DNA from: CAZFQG01 sp964520785
GTDB taxonomy: Bacteria > Planctomycetota > Planctomycetia > Pirellulales > Thermoguttaceae
Direction of reading: 5' to 3'
Assembly (NCBI GenBank): GCA_964520785.1
Contig: CAZFQG010000020.1
Coordinates: 1-46,021 of the forward strand
Length of the DNA: 46,021 nt
Notes under the pieces: model-generated
What the model was told of the DNA's origin: nothing
Database searches by the model: none
What the model saw: only the letters and a program-made list of their open reading frames with translations
Part shown: positions 32,229-40,454 of the stretch, in pieces
Layout: each line of letters begins with the position of its first letter
How positions within the stretch are numbered: the stretch's first letter is position 1
Made by a program: the position numbers and the translations under genes

Positions 32229-33173
32229 ATGATTACCCGTCGCCGATTCCTCCAGACCGCCGCTTCGGCGCTGGCGGCCGGTTCGTTTCGGCCGTCCGCC
32301 TCCCTCGCGGCGGACGCGGTCGCGATTCCCATCATCGATACGCACCAACACCTGTGGGACCTGAAGAGAACGCCGCTTTCATGGGTGAAATCGTCCGAGC
32401 TACTCAATAAGAACTACCTCACGCCGGAATACCGCAAAGCGACCCGAGGTCTGGATGTCGTAAAAGCCGTATACATGGAAGTTGCGGTGCCGGCGCGATA
32501 CCGCGGGGTCAAGGCCGATTGGGTCGTCGAGCTGTGCCGCTCCGCCGACAATCCGACCGTCGCCGGCGTCATCGCCGGCAGTCCGGCGGACGGTGCGTTC
32601 GAGGAGTACATCACGCCCTATGCCGAATCGGGGGTGATCCGCGGCGTGCGCGAAATACTCAGCGAACAAGACGGCAAGGACGGCGCGTGGCGAAGCGGGG
32701 CGTTTCTCCGAGGGATTCGTCTCTTGGGCGGGCTTGGCATGAGTTTCGATCTCTGCCAGCCGCACGCATGGTTGCCGGAGGCGATTCGACTGGCCGACGC
32801 CCGCCCCGAAACCCGATTCATTTTGGATCATTGCGGGAATCCCGTCATCGGTTGGTCCGCCGAGGAGCGGCGGCCGTGGGAGCGGAATATCGCGACGATC
32901 GCGAAACTTGAAAACGTCGTGTGCAAAATCTCCGGGATCGTCGCGCAGGTCACTCCCGGCTGGAAATCGGAAATCCTGGCCCCCTACGTCAACCACTGCA
33001 TCGACTCCTTCGGCCCGGATCGGGTGATGTTCGCGGGCGACTGGCCGGTGTGCCTCCGCGGGGCCTCGTACGGAGCCTGGGTGGAGGCGCTGCGAACCAT
33101 CGTCGCCCGGCGGACCGCCGAGGACCGCCGCAAGCTATTCCACGACAACGCGGTCGCGTTCTACCGAATCTGA
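32229..33173 (+). CDS. Tat-exported amidohydrolase (amidohydrolase_2 family)
   Basis: The protein has 314 residues. The N-terminus MITRRRFLQTAASALAAGSF has the Tat consensus (RRRFLQ). Mature-domain signatures are IIDTHQHLWDL (the HxH metal site), RFILDHCGNPVIG (metal-ligand His) and MFAGDWPVCL (catalytic Asp). These define the amidohydrolase_2 family, which includes 2-pyrone-4,6-dicarboxylate lactonase and L-fuconolactonase. A lactone hydrolase acting in sugar or uronate catabolism is likely. AAGGAG lies 7 bp before the ATG, only 11 bp after the previous gene, so it is translated from the same mRNA as the barrel protein upstream. Confidence 0.85.
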   Translation: MITRRRFLQTAASALAAGSFRPSASLAADAVAIPIIDTHQHLWDLKRTPLSWVKSSELLNKNYLTPEYRKATRGLDVVKAVYMEVAVPARYRGVKADWVVELCRSADNPTVAGVIAGSPADGAFEEYITPYAESGVIRGVREILSEQDGKDGAWRSGAFLRGIRLLGGLGMSFDLCQPHAWLPEAIRLADARPETRFILDHCGNPVIGWSAEERRPWERNIATIAKLENVVCKISGIVAQVTPGWKSEILAPYVNHCIDSFGPDRVMFAGDWPVCLRGASYGAWVEALRTIVARRTAEDRRKLFHDNAVAFYRI

Positions 33174-33202
33174 CCGAGGCGCCGCGCCCGCCGCGGGGCG
33201 AC

Positions 33203-36200
33203 TCAGCGCGCCGTCGCTTTTCCGCCGCCGAAGGTACGCCGGATTTCCGTCTTGCAGCGGGCGAAGCACTCCGAAAGTCGCGAAAGGAGCGATTCGAGAT
33301 TCGCCAGGTCTTTCGCGTCACCGGCGGCTTCGATTTCTTTCGCCGTCGCGGAGAATTGAACCGCGCCGACCTCGCCGGCGGCTCCCTTGAGCTTGTGCCC
33401 ATGTCGGCGGACGCCTTCGGCATCGTCATCGCGCAGGGCCCGTTCGATCGCGTCGATCTCGGTCACCGCGTCCTCGAGAAACGTTTCGAGGATCAACGAG
33501 ATCGTCTCCTCGTCGTCTCCCAGACGACTGCGCAACCAGGCGGGGTCGAAGTCCGGCCCGGCAGCGGCCCGGGCGACCGCCGTGCGTGCCGGTTCATGTC
33601 CTGATTCTTCCGACATCTTCTTCTCCTCTCTTGGATACCACCGGCCGATCGTCTCGAATAAATCAAGCGGACGGACCGGTTTCGTCACGTAATCATCCAT
33701 TCCGGCCTCGATACACGTTTCGCGGTCGCCGACCATCGCGTGCGCCGTCATGGCGATGATGGGAATCGAAGGATCCAACACTCTCGACCCCGGATCGCGA
33801 ATGCGGCGAGTCGCTTCCAGACCATCCATATCCGGCATTTGCACGTCCATCAACACAAGATCGTAAGGAACGTTCCGGAGGGCCTCGATCGCTTCGAATC
33901 CGTTCGCCGCGACGTCGACGCGAACCCCGCCCTTCTTCAAGATGCCGACAATCACCATCTGGTTGGTCGGGTTGTCCTCGGCGAGGAGAACGCGGGCCGC
34001 CGCGAGCCGTTCATCGACGGCGGCGCGTCCGATCAACGATTGTCTCTGCGGCGCCGAAGCGCCGGCCGGCCTGACTCCCGCGACCGCCGCGAGAGTGTCG
34101 AAGAACCGGGACTGCTTCACCGGCTTCGTAAGATACGCGGCGAAGAACGACTCCGACGTGTTTGCGCGCTCTCCCCGATGGCCGACGGAGGTCATCATGA
34201 TCAGCCTGATCCGTTGGAGCAACGGATCGGACTTGATGCGCCGCCCCAGCGTTTCACCGTCCATGCCGGGCATCTGGTAATCGAGGACGGCGACGTCGTA
34301 GGGCCGTCCCTCGCGTGCCGCCTCGGCCAGCGCGGCCAGTGCCGAAGGACCGTCAGCCACCGCGGAATGGGTAATCCCCCAAGACTCCAATTGCTTGTGC
34401 AGGACGAAGCGGTTGGACTCGTTGTCGTCGACCACCAAGACGCGCGTCCCGGCCAAGTCGGCCGGAAGCGGCGGTGGGGCTTGGACCGTCGGGGATTGCT
34501 TTTCGAACGGGAGGCGGAACCAGAAGGTCGAGCCCTTGCCCACCGCGCTCTCGGCGCCGATTTCTCCCCCCATCATCGTGACCAGTTGTTTCGAGATGCT
34601 CAGGCCCAGCCCCGTTCCGCCGAACCGGCGAGAGGTGGACGCGTCGGCCTGCGTAAAGGCGCCGAACAGCGCGTCCAGACGGTCCGCCGGAATTCCGATT
34701 CCGGTGTCCGTGATCTCAAAACGCAAAAGCACGCCCTCTTCCTCTTCTTTCTCGCAAACAATGGAAATTCGGATTTCGCCCCGTTCAGTGAATTTCACCG
34801 CGTTCCCCACGAGATTGACCAGTATCTGCCGCAAGCGGCCCGGGTCGCCGCGGAGCAGGCCGGGAACTCGGGGATCCAATCGCGAAACATACTCCAACCC
34901 CTTCCCTTGGGCGCGCGGGGCCAGCAGATCGTTCGTTTCGTCGAGCGTGGAACGCGGATCGAAATCGAGGATTTCCAGATCGAGTTTCCCGGCCTCGATT
35001 TTTGAGAAATCAAGGATATCGTTGATAATCGTCAGAAGCGCCTCGGCGCTGGCGGAAATCCGCTCGGCGTACTCGCGCTGCTCTTCGGTCATCTCCGTTT
35101 CCAAAAGCAGACCGGTCATGCCGATCACCCCGTTCATGGGGGTACGGATTTCGTGGCTCATGTTCGCCAGAAAATCGGACTTCGCTCGGGCCGCCGCCTC
35201 GGCCTGTTCCCGGGCGCGGACCAGTTCCGTGACGTCGATGAACGACTCGATTCGTTGGAGGATATTCCCGTCGCCGCCACGGACGATATCGGCGTTCTTG
35301 AGGATCGTCAGGTGCCGTCCGTCCTTGGCGCGAATGACGCTCTCGGCGCGGAAGACCGGGCCGGTGCAGTCCGAATCGAAGAGCCCTTTTCCTTTCAAAC
35401 AGGGACGGCATTGCAGAAAACCGCACTTGCGCCCCACCGCCTCTTCCGGAGAGTATCCGGTGAGCCCGCAGAATTCACGATTGACCGAGGTGACGATATT
35501 ATCGGTGTCCGTCGTAAAGACGGCCGTCGCGGCCAAATCGAGTACCCGTTGAAGGTGGTTCCGGGTCCGCCGCAGCTCCTCCTCGCTTCGCTTCCGGTCG
35601 GTAATATCCTCGATCGTCCAAACGGCCCCCTTGGAAAGATCGGGAGGCGCGATCGCTCTCCCGTTGAACAGGCACCAAATCGCATGCCCGTCCCGGTGCC
35701 GCAGCGGGTACTCGACGTGGACGAAATCGGTCTCCGCCAACCGCCAGTAGTATTTCTCGCCGAACTCTTCGTAGTTCTCTTCCGAAAGGTGGAGTTTCCG
35801 GGGACTCTCGCCGATGAGATCCTCCGGACTGTAGCCCAACATCTGGGCCATCCGTCGGTTCACCTGCGTGATGACGCGGTTTTCGAGGAGCATGATTCCG
35901 ACGAGGCTGACGTCGAAAATCGTCTGTTGCCGGACGAGGGCGTCGCGCAGCGCTTCCTCCGTCTTCTTTCGTGCCGTCACGTCGCGGACGATCCCGATGG
36001 CATGCCACCGTCCTTCGCGTTCGACGCCGGAGAGAGATATCTCCACCGGGAATTCGCGGCCGCTTCGGTGCAGCGCGGTCAATTCGAGGGTCCGTCCGAC
36101 CGCCACCCCCCGGCCGCTTCTGCGGAACTCCTCGACTCCCCCGCGGTACGCGGCGTGATACTTGATCGGGGCGAGCAGATCATGCAGGTCCCTCCCCGTC

Positions 36201-37096
36201 GCCTCCGATTCGGTCCAACCGAACATCCGCTCGGCCGCGGTGTTCCACTCCGTGATCGTCCCCTCGGGCTCCATGCAGATGATCGCGTCCTGTGCGGCCC
36301 CCATCATCGTCCGGACGAATTGCTCCCCCTCGCGAAGTTCCTTTTCAAAACGCTCCTGTTGGCGGATGTCGACGAAACAATCCAGAAGACAATGGCGATC
36401 GCCGATCCTCACCCTTTGGACGGTCTTCGTTACCGGGATGCGCGTCCCGTTGGCCGAGATGATCGTACTCCGGCCGTTCAAGCACCCTTCCTTTCCGGCA
36501 AGCAGGGGGCACGACGACGAAGAGTCCTCGCACAACAATGGTTTACACGGGCGGCCGATCAGTTCCTTTACCGGAAGGCCGATCAAGTCGGCAGCCTTCC
36601 GGTTCGCGTCGAGGATCGTCAGGCTGTTTGCGTCCACGGTGACGACGCCGGTGTGAATACTCTCCAAGATCAGCCGGGCACGTTCCCGCGCCTCGCGTTC
36701 GCGGCGCCAGGCGGCCACCAGGCGCACGGCGGTTCTCAGTCGGAATCGTAGCTCTTCCGGATCTAACGGCGGAAAAACCGCGTCATCCGGCCGGTGCGCC
36801 TCGTCTCCCTGGAACGTGTCCTCTCGGGAAGGGTCGTCCAAAATCAGAATCACGTAGACTCCGCGATGACTCAGATTGGCCTTGAGGGTTGCGCAGACCT
36901 CGAAACCGTCCGCGTCCTCCAGTCGTTGAGCCAGCAGGACGATTTCGGGCCGCCGACCGGCCGCGGCTCTCAAGCAAGCCGGCTTCGTCGATGTTTCAAT
37001 CGCCTCGTATCCGGCTTCCGCGACCACCGCGGCGGCAATCTTCAGACGATCCGCGTCACCGTCGGCAATCAAGACGCGGGTTCTACTCTCGGGCAT
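33203..37096 (-). CDS. Large hybrid sensor histidine kinase with receivers and HPt
   Basis: The protein has 1297 residues and is soluble, with no membrane segment. Order: an N-terminal receiver-like domain (1-125) whose phospho-acceptor region reads EIVLLAQRLEDADGFEV, so the usual Asp is Ala; four PAS domains (about 140-620); HisKA with FLANMSHEIRTPMNGV (His near 648); HATPase (NAVKFTERG, DTGIGIP, GGTGLGLSISKQL; about 695-870); receiver 2 (VLDYQMPGMDG; about 885-1005); receiver 3 (LVLMDVQMPDMDG; about 1030-1150); and an HPt domain (HGHKLKGAAGEVGA; about 1190-1290). The first and last PAS domains hold cysteine clusters (CKPLLCEDSSSSC and GC; CGFLQCRPC and DC). The ATG at 37096 begins the receiver; the longer frame to 37375 reads as noise. 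No partner regulator is adjacent. Confidence 0.9.
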   Translation of the reverse strand: MPESRTRVLIADGDADRLKIAAAVVAEAGYEAIETSTKPACLRAAAGRRPEIVLLAQRLEDADGFEVCATLKANLSHRGVYVILILDDPSREDTFQGDEAHRPDDAVFPPLDPEELRFRLRTAVRLVAAWRREREARERARLILESIHTGVVTVDANSLTILDANRKAADLIGLPVKELIGRPCKPLLCEDSSSSCPLLAGKEGCLNGRSTIISANGTRIPVTKTVQRVRIGDRHCLLDCFVDIRQQERFEKELREGEQFVRTMMGAAQDAIICMEPEGTITEWNTAAERMFGWTESEATGRDLHDLLAPIKYHAAYRGGVEEFRRSGRGVAVGRTLELTALHRSGREFPVEISLSGVEREGRWHAIGIVRDVTARKKTEEALRDALVRQQTIFDVSLVGIMLLENRVITQVNRRMAQMLGYSPEDLIGESPRKLHLSEENYEEFGEKYYWRLAETDFVHVEYPLRHRDGHAIWCLFNGRAIAPPDLSKGAVWTIEDITDRKRSEEELRRTRNHLQRVLDLAATAVFTTDTDNIVTSVNREFCGLTGYSPEEAVGRKCGFLQCRPCLKGKGLFDSDCTGPVFRAESVIRAKDGRHLTILKNADIVRGGDGNILQRIESFIDVTELVRAREQAEAAARAKSDFLANMSHEIRTPMNGVIGMTGLLLETEMTEEQREYAERISASAEALLTIINDILDFSKIEAGKLDLEILDFDPRSTLDETNDLLAPRAQGKGLEYVSRLDPRVPGLLRGDPGRLRQILVNLVGNAVKFTERGEIRISIVCEKEEEEGVLLRFEITDTGIGIPADRLDALFGAFTQADASTSRRFGGTGLGLSISKQLVTMMGGEIGAESAVGKGSTFWFRLPFEKQSPTVQAPPPLPADLAGTRVLVVDDNESNRFVLHKQLESWGITHSAVADGPSALAALAEAAREGRPYDVAVLDYQMPGMDGETLGRRIKSDPLLQRIRLIMMTSVGHRGERANTSESFFAAYLTKPVKQSRFFDTLAAVAGVRPAGASAPQRQSLIGRAAVDERLAAARVLLAEDNPTNQMVIVGILKKGGVRVDVAANGFEAIEALRNVPYDLVLMDVQMPDMDGLEATRRIRDPGSRVLDPSIPIIAMTAHAMVGDRETCIEAGMDDYVTKPVRPLDLFETIGRWYPREEKKMSEESGHEPARTAVARAAAGPDFDPAWLRSRLGDDEETISLILETFLEDAVTEIDAIERALRDDDAEGVRRHGHKLKGAAGEVGAVQFSATAKEIEAAGDAKDLANLESLLSRLSECFARCKTEIRRTFGGGKATAR

Positions 37097-37446
37097 ATTA
37101 CTCTCTCTCGCGCGAACGTCGGGACTTCTCCCAATTGCCGTCGCGAAAAGGGCACGGGACGTCCCCGATTCACGCGGCGAATCGTCGGCTTTTTTCCTAT
37201 AGGGTAATATAGGGCGCAATCCGGCACGGTCCCGTTGAAGACGGCTGCGGCGACCGGCCAAAGCCGAACCGCGACGATTGCGGCTACGGCAGCCGAGACA
37301 CCCCTCGGAATCCGTAGAAAACGCGAAGCTCGGGTCACCCGACAATGAGGCTTGCCCTTTCTTTCCCCAATCCACAAGGATTCATTCGTGGCAATCGAAG
37401 CAACCCGGCGGCGAGGACGCCGGGAATTCAGTTTTAATGGGTCGTG
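37097..37446. other. Spacer between the histidine kinase and the DUF262 remnant
   Basis: About 350 bp without a supported gene. It holds a 6-bp dyad (37196-37213) and, just before it, a plus-strand stem (CGATTC and GAATCG) followed by TCGGCTTTTTT near 37168-37195, which resembles a weak plus-strand terminator without an upstream gene. Confidence 0.45.
37196..37213. promoter_or_regulatory. Dyad CCTATA-N6-TATAGG upstream of the histidine kinase
   Basis: Perfect 6-bp inverted arms separated by GGGTAA, about 100 bp upstream of the ATG at 37096. It could be an operator or part of an A/T-rich promoter region. No -35/-10 pair is convincing. Confidence 0.3.
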
Positions 37447-37707
37447 TTATACAGCCCATAAGTTCTGTTCTCTGAAGAACGGGCGGTATATGCGGTGCAA
37501 CCCGAAGCGAGCGAATGTTGCTTTGTGGTCCTGTCGGGGGGCCGTCACGCGCTGTTGTCCATCGATGAGAATCCGCTTACCGCTGGACGTCGTGCCGTCC
37601 TTCAATCGGACCGAGGGGTTTCGCCAGGCGACCTGATAACCCACCGGATACCCCTGATACAGTGAGTCGATAAACGCCCCCTTGCCCCGGGGGCTGGCCG
37701 GACACAC
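37447..37707 (-). pseudogene. DUF262 (GmrSD-type) fragment
   Basis: The frame encodes 86 residues. FIDSLYQGYPVGYQVAWRNP, LKDGTTSSGKR and ILIDGQQRVTA match the N-terminal motif of DUF262 proteins, whose DGQQR signature belongs to the nuclease/NTPase of GmrSD-type modification-dependent restriction. Intact proteins have several hundred residues. Here the family match stops at VTA (near 37552), and the rest is unrelated. There is no start region of normal length. It is a remnant of a second defence gene, 16 kb from the first island and immediately downstream of rimO on the same strand. Confidence 0.7.
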
Positions 37708-37731
37708 TCCCTATCCAGGCAGCCCCGGCCC

Positions 37732-39090
37732 CTACCCCGGCACGCCTACCAGGTCGTAGTCCTGTGAGGCCACGATCTCGCACGGCACGATTTGCCCCGG
37801 GGTGAGTTGTCGGCCGGTGACGTAGACGACCGGGTCGATGTCGGGGGCGTCGGCGGGGGTGCGGCCGATGTAGGCGTCTTCGGCATCCAATGGGGCGTCG
37901 ATGAGGACGCGATGCGTTTCGCCGACGCGGTCCTTGGCCCACCGTAGCGCGATCGTCTTCTGCGCGTCGAGAATCCGGTCGCAGCGTTCGAAGGCGATCT
38001 GCTCGGGAACCTTGCCGTCGAACTCGGCGGCCGGCGTGCCAGGCTCGTCGCAGTAGGCGAAGACGCCCAATCGCTCGAACCGAAGGCGGCGGACGAAATC
38101 GAGCATCGCCTCGAAATGGGCCTCCGTCTCGCCGGGGAAGCCGGTAATCAGAGTCGTCCGCAATACGGCCCCGTCGATCCGCTCGCGGAGGGTCGACAGG
38201 AGGTCCTCCAGAAACGCCTTCGACGCCGGCCGGCCCATCCGCGCGAGAATCTCGCTCTCGGTGTGCTGTAATGGAATATCCAAATAGGGAAGGACCTTGG
38301 CGTTGCGGTTCATCGCGTCGATGAGTGATTCCTCGACGTACCGGCCGGGAAATAGATACATCAGCCGGATCCAGTCGATGCCGCGGACGCCTTCGAGCAA
38401 GTCGAGCAGCTCCGCCAGCCGCGCCCCTTCCGGAAGATCGCGCCCATAGCCGATCGTGTCCTGGGCGACGAGAATCAGCTCGCGGACCCCTTCGTCGGCC
38501 AGTCTCTTCGCCTCGGCGACGATCTCTTGGGGCCGTTTGCTCTGTTGCGGCCCGCGGATGCCGGGGATCGTGCAATAGGCGCACCGTCGGTTGCACCCCT
38601 CGGCGATCTTCAAGTACGCGACATGCGCAAGGGTAACCCGGTAGCGGTCCGAGTCGTCCAGGACGGCGGCGCACGGACCCGGGACGATTTCCGGTACGCC
38701 ATCCCCCTCGCCGAGCGAGCCCAGCACCGCGTCGATCTCCCCCCTGGCGAAAACCCCCAGGACGAAATCAACGTCCGGGTACTCCTCGTGGAGTGACGTT
38801 TGATTCAAGGAGGCGTATTGCGGAAAGCAGCCGATCACCCCGACCAGCCGCGGCTTGCCCCTCTTCTTCAGCCGGAGGACCTCCTCGATCGTCCGGCGGG
38901 CCTCCGCCCGGGCGGGGCCGATGAAGGCGCACGTGTTGACAATGACGAGGTCCGCCTTCTCGGCGTCCCGGACGAGCCGGATTCCCTTCGCGCGGACGAT
39001 CCCGAGAACTTTCTCGGAATCGACCAGGTTTTTGGGACAGCCCAGGCTGATCAGGCAGCAGGTCTTTGGACGTTTCGGTTTGTGCTTCAT
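37732..39090 (-). CDS. rimO: Ribosomal protein uS12 methylthiotransferase RimO
   Basis: The protein has 452 residues, the usual RimO length. The N-terminal cluster-binding domain has C18 (SLGCPKN), C54 (VNTCAFI) and C88 (IGCFPQ). The radical-SAM site is C166, C170 and C173 (EGCNRRCAYCTIP). GIDWIRLMYLFP and PYLDIPLQHTESEIL are typical RimO barrel motifs, and the C-terminal 65 residues form the TRAM domain, which contacts the substrate. RimO adds a methylthio group to an aspartate of ribosomal protein S12. The gene is single, with a good promoter (TTGACA-16-TAGGAT) at 39180-39207 that overlaps the divergent promoter of an ImmA/IrrE-like gene. Confidence 0.95.
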   Translation of the reverse strand: MKHKPKRPKTCCLISLGCPKNLVDSEKVLGIVRAKGIRLVRDAEKADLVIVNTCAFIGPARAEARRTIEEVLRLKKRGKPRLVGVIGCFPQYASLNQTSLHEEYPDVDFVLGVFARGEIDAVLGSLGEGDGVPEIVPGPCAAVLDDSDRYRVTLAHVAYLKIAEGCNRRCAYCTIPGIRGPQQSKRPQEIVAEAKRLADEGVRELILVAQDTIGYGRDLPEGARLAELLDLLEGVRGIDWIRLMYLFPGRYVEESLIDAMNRNAKVLPYLDIPLQHTESEILARMGRPASKAFLEDLLSTLRERIDGAVLRTTLITGFPGETEAHFEAMLDFVRRLRFERLGVFAYCDEPGTPAAEFDGKVPEQIAFERCDRILDAQKTIALRWAKDRVGETHRVLIDAPLDAEDAYIGRTPADAPDIDPVVYVTGRQLTPGQIVPCEIVASQDYDLVGVPG

Positions 39091-39179
39091 CGAGGTGTCG
39101 TCGGCATGAGTTCAACCCGCCTGGCGGCCGTATCGCGCCAGGGGGCGGCTTGGGTGATTTCGCGTTTTTCAAGAATCGA

Positions 39180-39207
39180 ATCCTAACCGGCCCGCTCCGC
39201 TTGTCAA
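39180..39207 (-). promoter_or_regulatory. Promoter of rimO
   Basis: Minus-strand TTGACA (39202-39207, perfect) and TAGGAT (39180-39185) are spaced by 16 bp. The -35 lies in the palindrome CCGCTTG-T-CAAGCGG, which also gives the plus-strand -35 of the divergent gene. Confidence 0.6.
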
Positions 39208-39228
39208 GCGGCCTTTTTGTGGTATAGT
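39201..39228 (+). promoter_or_regulatory. Promoter of the ImmA/IrrE-like gene
   Basis: TTGTCA (39201-39206) and TATAGT (39223-39228) are separated by 16 bp; both match consensus at five of six positions. Transcription would begin near 39235, within the dyad at 39226-39243. AGGTG at 39257-39261 is the ribosome-binding site for the ATG at 39270. Confidence 0.65.
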
Positions 39229-39243
39229 GTACAGAAGTTCACT
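39226..39243. promoter_or_regulatory. LexA-box-like dyad over the -10 and start of the ImmA/IrrE-like promoter
   Basis: AGTGTAC and GTTCACT flank AGAA; one of seven arm pairs is mismatched. The core GTAC-N4-GTTC fits the GTAC-N4-GTWC form, and the site resembles the perfect dyad at 14126-14145. A repressor bound here would block both the -10 and the start site. Confidence 0.5.
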
Positions 39244-39269
39244 TACCTCCGGCATCAGGTGTTCCGCTC

Positions 39270-40031
39270 ATGCTTACCACCGCTCCCGCTGCGCCGCACG
39301 GACAGTATTGCGTTACCATTCCCTTTTCTCCGGACGAGTTGGCCGCCGTTGACGAGACGGTGGAGGTCCTTCTGGCCGATGCCGGAATCGACGGCCCGCC
39401 GGTAGACGCTTTCCTCTTGGCAAAACGGCTGCGGCTTGCCGTCGGCCGCGACGATTTCCAGGAGGGCCGGGCCAGGTGTGTCCGCCTTCAGGGGCGGCGA
39501 GGTCGGGCTCCGGCGGTCGCGGCCCTTTTGCGGGAAGACCCTCGGCCGGAGCGGAATCAGTGGGCACTGGCCCATGAGATCGCCGAGCAGGCTGTCTGCC
39601 GCGTTTACGAGAGGCTCGGTATCCGCCCCGGCGAGACCCCCCCGGGCCGCCGCGAGGCGTTCGCCAACTGCATGGCCGGCCGGTTGCTGGTCCCATCGCG
39701 GTGGTTCCTCGAAGACGGCCGGGCGTCCGATTGGGACGTCTTCGCCCTGAAATCGCTCTACCCCACGGCCAGTCACGAACTGATCGCCCGGCGGATGCTC
39801 ACCTGCCCGCCGACGATCGTCGTCGCCGTCCACGACCACGGCCGGCTCACCTGGCGCCAGTCGAACGCCGGCTACCTTCCACGGCTCTCCCAAGACGAGA
39901 CCACGGCACGGCGGATCGCCCACGAATCGACCCTGCCTGTCACCGAAGGCTCCGCAACCTCCTGGCCCATCCACGAACCCGGCTGGAAAAGGGAAATCAC
40001 CCGGACATGGCTGGCGGACGCGTTTTTCTGA
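39270..40031 (+). CDS. ImmA/IrrE-like (DUF955) metallopeptidase-fold protein
   Basis: The protein has 253 residues. NQWALAHEIAEQAVCRVYERLG (about 96-117; core ALAHEIAEQ) corresponds to the zinc helix of the ImmA/IrrE family, but the motif is H102-E103-x-x-E106 rather than HExxH. An N-terminal helix (VDAFLLAKRLRLAVG) and FANCMAGRLLVPSRWFLEDG, with the usual A-N-x-x-A-x-x-L-L-x-P pattern, support the family. Members cleave repressors after DNA damage (IrrE/PprI of Deinococcus) or release mobile elements (ImmA). Whether this variant binds zinc is uncertain. The C-terminal 100 residues are not recognised. It is divergent from rimO, with a LexA-box-like site over its promoter. Confidence 0.7.
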   Translation: MLTTAPAAPHGQYCVTIPFSPDELAAVDETVEVLLADAGIDGPPVDAFLLAKRLRLAVGRDDFQEGRARCVRLQGRRGRAPAVAALLREDPRPERNQWALAHEIAEQAVCRVYERLGIRPGETPPGRREAFANCMAGRLLVPSRWFLEDGRASDWDVFALKSLYPTASHELIARRMLTCPPTIVVAVHDHGRLTWRQSNAGYLPRLSQDETTARRIAHESTLPVTEGSATSWPIHEPGWKREITRTWLADAFF

Positions 40032-40304
40032 GTGACACCCTCAGAGCATCTCCAGCAGCCGCGTGTGGCACTGATAGCCCGCCTATCAGGGCGGCCCGGC
40101 CACCAGAGGACACGCGAGATATGCTTCCCCCTGACTACCACGCTTAATTCCGACGATGCTGGAAACCCCTCGGCCCGCCGGCACACCGATACCACGGCCA
40201 TCGGTGCCACTCGCTTTCATCTCGTGCGGTTCATCGTGACCGGAGTGGGCTTACCCCGGTCGGCGCGTTCGGCGGAGCCTCATAACGGATGGTGCTATGA
40301 TGCC

Positions 40305-40382
40305 TGCGAGCATGAACAAAGATAAGGAGCCGTAAAACGAGGCCTTTGCCGCACGATCCGCAGGCGAAGGCGCCTTTTTTTT
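40305..40382 (+). ncRNA. Candidate short RNA or leader transcript ending in a terminator
   Basis: A -10-like TATGAT (about 40298) precedes about 75 bases that end in a strong plus-strand terminator. The transcript would carry the tiny frame MNKDKEP with AAGGAG just after its start. No -35 consensus is visible. The next gene to the right runs the opposite way, so the RNA is not the leader of a protein gene. Confidence 0.25.
40340..40382 (+). terminator. Plus-strand intrinsic terminator
   Basis: A stem formed by AGGC-CTTTGCC (40340-40350) and GGCGAAGGCGCCT (40363-40375), with a 2-base bulge, is followed by eight T. It may end the ImmA/IrrE-like transcript or a short RNA. Confidence 0.75.
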
Positions 40383-40454
40383 CTCCCGGCGCGCGGACCC
40401 GATGCCGTCGATGCTTCCGTTCGAGTCTCTTCGACCATTACCGCGGGGCCCCGT

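Larger units (their letters stand above)
40032..40454. other. Spacer with hairpin and possible small RNA
   Basis: About 420 bp. A perfect stem (CTGATAG and CTATCAG around CCCGC) is at 40071-40089, some 40 bases after the ImmA/IrrE-like stop; it has no T-run. A plus-strand terminator lies at 40340-40382. Between them is a TATGAT box near 40298 that could start a short transcript. No protein gene is recognised other than a 7-codon frame (ATG at 40312, MNKDKEP). Confidence 0.5.

Noticed and set aside
40032..40325. 97-residue plus-strand frame after the ImmA/IrrE-like gene
   Set aside because: Proline/arginine-rich random look, and it runs through hairpins; no start signals.
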